A DNA stretch of 64,000 bases from Ruegeria arenilitoris. Lineage in GTDB: Bacteria; Pseudomonadota; Alphaproteobacteria; Rhodobacterales; Rhodobacteraceae. Both the position numbers and the translations under genes were made by a program. This document shows, in pieces, positions 60,615 through 64,000 of this stretch. The stretch's first letter is position 1; each line of letters opens with the position of its first letter. The stretch covers positions 1 to 64,000 of the forward strand of contig NZ_WQHX01000012.1 in the NCBI RefSeq assembly GCF_013035425.1, read 5' to 3'. The notes under the pieces are model-generated. The model worked only from the letters and a program-made list of their open reading frames with translations. It ran no database searches and was not told where the DNA came from.

Positions 60615-60971
60615 ATGGTTGAATTAATTTCATATATAGCTGTTTTTATTGTCATTTCGAACTTTTATTTATGGAGCACGATGTTTTTGTTAGCGCATTT
60701 CATTCCATTTTTTAACTTTAAAGAAGATTTTTTCGAATTTTATGTGAAAGTTAGAGGGTCCCCGCCATCGCAGACTAAGCTAGTACTAAACCTCTGCGGA
60801 GCAGGAAGTTATTTTTTTATTTCTGAAAAATTTTGGAAGTCACCAACTGTAAATTCGATAAGAATATGTCCGACAATACCTTTGCTTCGACTGTTGTTAA
60901 TGCAATTTTTGAGTGTGGTATTTTCTACGGCGCTTTGGTCTGTCACAATTTTCCTTTGGGTCAGTGATTAA
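60615..60971 (+). CDS. Hypothetical AT-rich membrane protein
   Basis: A 118-residue frame with hydrophobic segments at about residues 5-30 (SYIAVFIVISNFYLWSTMFLLAHF) and 90-115 (LLRLLLMQFLSVVFSTALWSVTIFLW). Codons are strongly AT-biased, unlike the core genes here. AAGG about 13 nt upstream is a weak ribosome site. No family recognised. It could be a foreign gene or a chance frame in AT-rich DNA. Confidence 0.4.
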   Translation: MVELISYIAVFIVISNFYLWSTMFLLAHFIPFFNFKEDFFEFYVKVRGSPPSQTKLVLNLCGAGSYFFISEKFWKSPTVNSIRICPTIPLLRLLLMQFLSVVFSTALWSVTIFLWVSD

Positions 60972-61484
60972 TTGCTAACGCTTTTGGTAAAATTATTTTT
61001 CCCACCAAAATTTATTCAACACACGGGAATAACAAATAATTTAACAAGTTAACGCAATTTGATTATCCTAAGCAATGTCAGAACCCGGAAAAAGGAAGAT
61101 AATTTGATTATGTGTTCAAAAACTAATAATAATTCAGACTGACTTCCGAAGGCGGCGATTGAATTTGTTTATGATGTCCTCGCGAACTCTGTAGGCAGGG
61201 AGCAAACCGTTCGCGATGAATTAGATGAAGTGGCTCACCTAATGTAGTTCGCTCTGCGTCGCTTTGATTTGACTTCTGGTGTTTCCAAGTCCCTTTGACA
61301 CTTATCTGATCATATCCGGCGAATTGAACGATAGATCCAACCCAGGAGCCCATGAGCAACTAACGTGCCTCAGCTTGGGACTCAGGAATCTAAAGCGCAA
61401 GAGATTAGATCAATGGATCCAAACTGAGCGCCCAAGTGTGAGCAAATTTAATGGCAATCCGGTAATATTTACCCGGAAAATAAA
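60972..61484. other. AT-rich gene-free stretch left of the tRNA fragment
   Basis: 513 bp with no gene. A minus-strand frame (61123-61359) and a plus-strand one (61279-61506) are short, without ribosome sites or protein features. The right end abuts the tRNA 3' fragment. Confidence 0.4.
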
Positions 61485-61530
61485 TGGTAGCGGAGGAGGG
61501 ACTTGAACCCCCGACACGCGGATTATGATT
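61485..61530 (-). other. 3' fragment of a CAT-anticodon tRNA (attachment-site scar)
   Basis: Read on the minus strand these 46 nt hold an anticodon loop with CAT, the 3' anticodon strand TCCGC, variable GTGTC, T arm GGGGG-TTCAAGT-CCCTC, acceptor strand CTCCGCT, discriminator A and CCA. The 5' half (acceptor, D arm, 5' anticodon stem) is missing: upstream sequence reads GACTC where GCGGA should pair. A piece that begins at the anticodon loop and keeps the full 3' end is what integrases leave at the far end of an island. Could be tRNA-Met or tRNA-Ile2. Confidence 0.8.
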
Positions 61531-61557
61531 GAGTCTCAGTATCGCCACGAGAGACCA

Positions 61558-61630
61558 CAAACCGCCACATCCGACAACATCAACTTATTGGCCACGTTGA
61601 GTTTCAGGCGTGCAAACCGCCACATCCGAC
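61558..61630. repeat. 18-bp direct repeats next to the tRNA fragment
   Basis: CAAACCGCCACATCCGAC is present at 61558-61575 and 61613-61630, identical in 18 of 18 positions with a 55-bp period. They lie 28 nt from the tRNA scar on the side expected for an island, like integrase arm-type sites. Confidence 0.7.
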
Positions 61631-62247
61631 TACAAGCTCCCACACTTAACCACACGGGTGTTTGTCACCCATACGCCACCCAGTCCCGAAAGCGGACGTT
61701 CATGCATCCCGTAGCGAATGACCGCTTCGAGCCCGAAGGAGACGTTTATGGTGTTGCCTCAGACGTACGCATCGGCAGGGCAAGCAACATTGTCCCCAAA
61801 GATGAGCGCTGTTCAGACGTCCCGAGCGAAGAAGTACGTGATCGTGGGCCATTCCAAACCGTCAACGCAGCAAGCACTATGAATTTTTCTGAAAAATTAA
61901 CTAGTACCTTTGAATTCTCTTGCTTTCAATTTGAGGTTCATCGCACGGTGTCGGGCTTCTTCCTGAGGCAGTCCCGGCCAACTTGGTCAGAGAAGACTTA
62001 TCCCTAATTGGATTGGTCGGGACTACAAGCTTGGAATGACCAGTTGCAGGCACCATGCCCATTTGAACAGCCGAAGGGAAGATGAAGACGTAGCTTGTAA
62101 TTCGTATCTCTTGCCGTCATACACCAATAGCGACCGTTATCGCACCTCGACCAGCTGTCTCCATTGAAGGCTTCAGTCTCGATTGCTCTGACTGACGCCA
62201 AGGCCACCGCATTACGCGGGTGGCACAATTCAAAAGGAGACGACGGA
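61631..62247. other. Gene-free stretch between att-like repeats and cold-shock gene
   Basis: 617 bp without a supported gene. The plus-strand frame 61525-62007 starts within the tRNA fragment and has no domain, so it is judged spurious. The last 110 bp should form the long 5' untranslated leader usual for cold-shock genes. Confidence 0.4.
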
Positions 62248-62454
62248 ATGGCCAATGGCACCGTGAAATGGTTCAACACCACCAAAGGGTTCGGATTTAT
62301 TGCGCCGGAGGACGGCGGCAAGGATGTGTTCGTTCACATCTCGGCCGTCGAACGCTCCGGGCTTACCGGTCTCGCGGACGACCAGAAAGTGACTTTCGAT
62401 GTCGAGGCTGGCCGCGACGGTCGCAGCAACGCGACGAATATCGCTCTTGCCTGA
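62248..62454 (+). CDS. Cold-shock protein (CspA family)
   Basis: A 68-residue CSD-fold protein: GTVKWFNTTKGFGFI (RNP1 motif KGFGFI) and DVFVHISAVE (RNP2 motif VFVHI) are both present. It binds single-stranded RNA/DNA and acts as an RNA chaperone. ATG 62248, with AAGGAGAC upstream, gives the normal length. It may be induced by cold through its 5' leader. A small charged protein gene follows at 62529. Confidence 0.96.
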   Translation: MANGTVKWFNTTKGFGFIAPEDGGKDVFVHISAVERSGLTGLADDQKVTFDVEAGRDGRSNATNIALA

Positions 62455-62528
62455 GTAAGACCAGGCGGGACGGCTGCGCTAGTTGTCCTGCCAAGCCATT
62501 TATGTCCCGTGTGCGAAAGTTGTCGTTT

Positions 62529-62684
62529 ATGACAGAAAAGAAGCAACCCTTTTTACCGAACAAACGGATTTCCAAAGACGAGCAAACTGACAGAGTAGCG
62601 CGCGAGATAATCAGCGATGAAAAAGCGGCTCGCGAGGAAAAAACCAAACGGTTGAAAGAAGCCCGTCTTAAACGCGATGTGTAA
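62529..62684 (+). CDS. Small charged hypothetical protein
   Basis: A 51-residue, highly charged, helix-forming product (KRISKDEQTDRVAREIISDEKAAREEKTKRLKEARLKRDV). Similar short proteins with the RVAR-x-I ... E-K-T-x-R-L-x-E-A-R-L pattern are common in Rhodobacteraceae and have no known function. The ribosome site is weak. It lies 74 nt after the cold-shock gene on the same strand. Confidence 0.55.
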   Translation: MTEKKQPFLPNKRISKDEQTDRVAREIISDEKAAREEKTKRLKEARLKRDV

Positions 62685-63411
62685 CACTGCGTAGAAGACT
62701 CAGCTTAGAAAACCGATGCCAATCTCCGCACCTGTTGGACGTTGATCGTATTTATTGTTGGCCAAACGTAAGTTCCGCCGGATCACGTCCTACGAGACTC
62801 TACCTGCATCAAGGAAGACAAAAACAACAGCGAACCGGAAAGAATGAGCCAATTTGGTAGGGGCAAATAGGCTGCAATATTTTTGCGAAAGAATGCCGAG
62901 GCTCTCCTTACGTCCCGATCACACGACTTCACTCGAGGTCATGCGACCGGAACCACCCCATAAAAATGGTTTAGAGAATTATGAGGCTTGCGACACTGCG
63001 CAGGTATGAGGTCTACAAGCAAGCACAATTGTTTTTTGAAAGGCAGTTTTCCCGTGCAACCTTCACAATTTCAGGAGAGCCGGATGAGAGAGCAGCGTTG
63101 ACCACGATTAGTGGCTTTCACTGCGTGCCGGGCTAGAAATTCGCAATTGGATTTCGAAAGTTGACTTTCTTTCACAGTCTGGACTGTCCGCTCTTCGGTT
63201 GTTTGGATTAGCTTTCGCTAACGGCGGCTTCGTCCGCATTGCGGTTGCTCGCGGCATTTCGGCGAATGTCCGCGCTGAGCCCTAATTTGCTAAATAGTTT
63301 GGGGCATTTTTTCTCGTTTCGAAGTTCTTAAACTCTCCAGTTTGATCACAATTGAACTAAGTGGTACTTCTCATCTTTCTTCCCTAACCTGCATAAAAGG
63401 GGGAGCCTCTG
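62685..63411. other. 727-bp region without a supported gene
   Basis: No frame of family-like character was found on either strand. The right end contains the promoter and GGGGGAG ribosome site of the cyclase gene. Nothing else could be supported. Confidence 0.4.
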
Positions 63412-64000
63412 GTGAAACGTCGACTAACGGTCATACTTGCAATCGATGTAGTAGGTTTTTCCCGCCTAATGGGAGTGGACGAGGCAGGAACCCTTGCAGC
63501 CCTCAAAACGCATCGTTCTGAACTAATTGATCCCAAGGCCGTTCAATACGGGGGGCGAACCATCAAACTAATGGGCGACGGTGCGTTGATGGAATTCGCC
63601 AGCGTCGCTGATGCAGTTCGCTTTGCCGTCGAAGTACAATGCGCCATGTTCGAAAGGAACTCTGTTGTTCCCGCTAGCGACCGAATTGAATTTCGCATCG
63701 GCATTAACGTGGGCGACGTAATCGATGAGGACGGGGACATTTACGGAGACGGAGTAAACCTTGCCTCAAGGATCGAAGGTCTGGCTCAAGCCGGTGGAGT
63801 TTGCGTTCACCGAGCTGTCTTCAATCAGGTTCGCGGAAAACTGGATTTGGATTTTGAGGATTTGGGCGCGGTAGATGTCAAAAACATTGAACAACCTGTG
63901 TCAGTCTTCAGCGTCGAGCTGAATGAGAAAGCGAAAAGGCTCGCATCTCCTGTCAAGATCGCGATACCAAACCGAAATCCGTTCGCAGTGCGGGCGGTTG
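63412..64000 (+). CDS. Class III adenylate/guanylate cyclase domain protein (cut by window end)
   Basis: GTG 63412, with GGGGGAGCC upstream, opens a frame that is still open at the window end (196 codons visible). The catalytic CHD domain fills residues 4-170: metal-binding Asp12 (AIDVVGFSRLMG) and Asp56 (LMGDGALMEF), purine-site Lys52, and transition-state Asn116/Arg120 (GVNLASRIEG). Lys and Asp at the specificity positions favour ATP, giving cAMP. In Rhizobiales and Rhodobacterales such proteins often continue with TPR repeats; that part is outside the window. Confidence 0.9.
   Translation, partial: MKRRLTVILAIDVVGFSRLMGVDEAGTLAALKTHRSELIDPKAVQYGGRTIKLMGDGALMEFASVADAVRFAVEVQCAMFERNSVVPASDRIEFRIGINVGDVIDEDGDIYGDGVNLASRIEGLAQAGGVCVHRAVFNQVRGKLDLDFEDLGAVDVKNIEQPVSVFSVELNEKAKRLASPVKIAIPNRNPFAVRAV

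Noticed and set aside
61525..62007. 160-codon plus-strand frame after the tRNA fragment
   Set aside because: Starts within the tRNA scar, contains the direct repeats and has no domain or ribosome site.

Overview
The window looks like a chromosomal segment of a marine alphaproteobacterium of the Rhodobacteraceae/Roseobacter type. Four things support this: an Mcl1-type L-malyl-CoA/beta-methylmalyl-CoA lyase, a TIGR02300 (FYDLN acid) protein, a DgcN/DgcA-like D-glutamate pair, and the mix of GMC oxidoreductase, SDR and DUF3604 genes. No rRNA operon, CRISPR array or intact insertion sequence was seen. Species cannot be named from sequence reading alone.

Layout. 0-18.4 kb is mostly core: an SGNH hydrolase, rpmI-rplT, an AGCS amino-acid symporter with a universal stress protein, pyruvate kinase, an N-formylglutamate amidohydrolase-like enzyme, small DUF6868 and DUF1244 proteins, a D-amino-acid block (class IV aminotransferase, dgcA, dgcN), mcl1, an Lrp/LysE divergent pair, accA, an MltB-like transglycosylase, a GntR regulator, a YgjP-type metallopeptidase and the FYDLN protein. 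tRNA-Ala(GGC) at 18365 opens an accessory patch (18.4-21.4 kb). This patch has a possible integrase remnant, a cytochrome c gene broken in three ways, and an intact copC-copD-cytochrome c operon. A three-gene TadE/TadG-like operon follows, then an RND efflux pair, a haloalkane dehalogenase, a Rap1a/Tai-like secreted protein and a TetA-like MFS pump.

33-39 kb holds two divergent, closely similar exported DUF3604 proteins. The second is followed by a membrane-anchored SurA/PpiC-like protein and a HupE/UreJ protein, the last two translationally coupled. I read this as a candidate uncharacterised periplasmic metalloenzyme system. 39-47 kb holds an isoquinoline 1-oxidoreductase-like molybdenum hydroxylase (IorA/IorB type) with a putative molybdenum-carrier gene downstream, two SDRs facing an AraC regulator, and acetate kinase. 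47-50 kb is a gntR-tcuA-tcuB tricarballylate operon.

50-60 kb is the most coherent accessory locus. On the minus strand it runs SxtJ-like, SxtK-like (DUF5989, only 49 codons), SxtI-like carbamoyltransferase, membrane SGNH protein, GMC oxidoreductase, SDR. On the plus strand a secreted protein and a Wzx-type flippase diverge from it. This suggests synthesis, carbamoylation/acylation and export of a glycan or glycolipid. The remainder (60-64 kb) is AT-rich and gene-poor. It contains a 46-nt 3' fragment of a CAT-anticodon tRNA at 61485-61530, flanked by 18-bp direct repeats, which is best explained as the attachment-site scar of a genomic island. A cold-shock protein, a small charged protein and a class III adenylate cyclase cut by the window end complete the segment.
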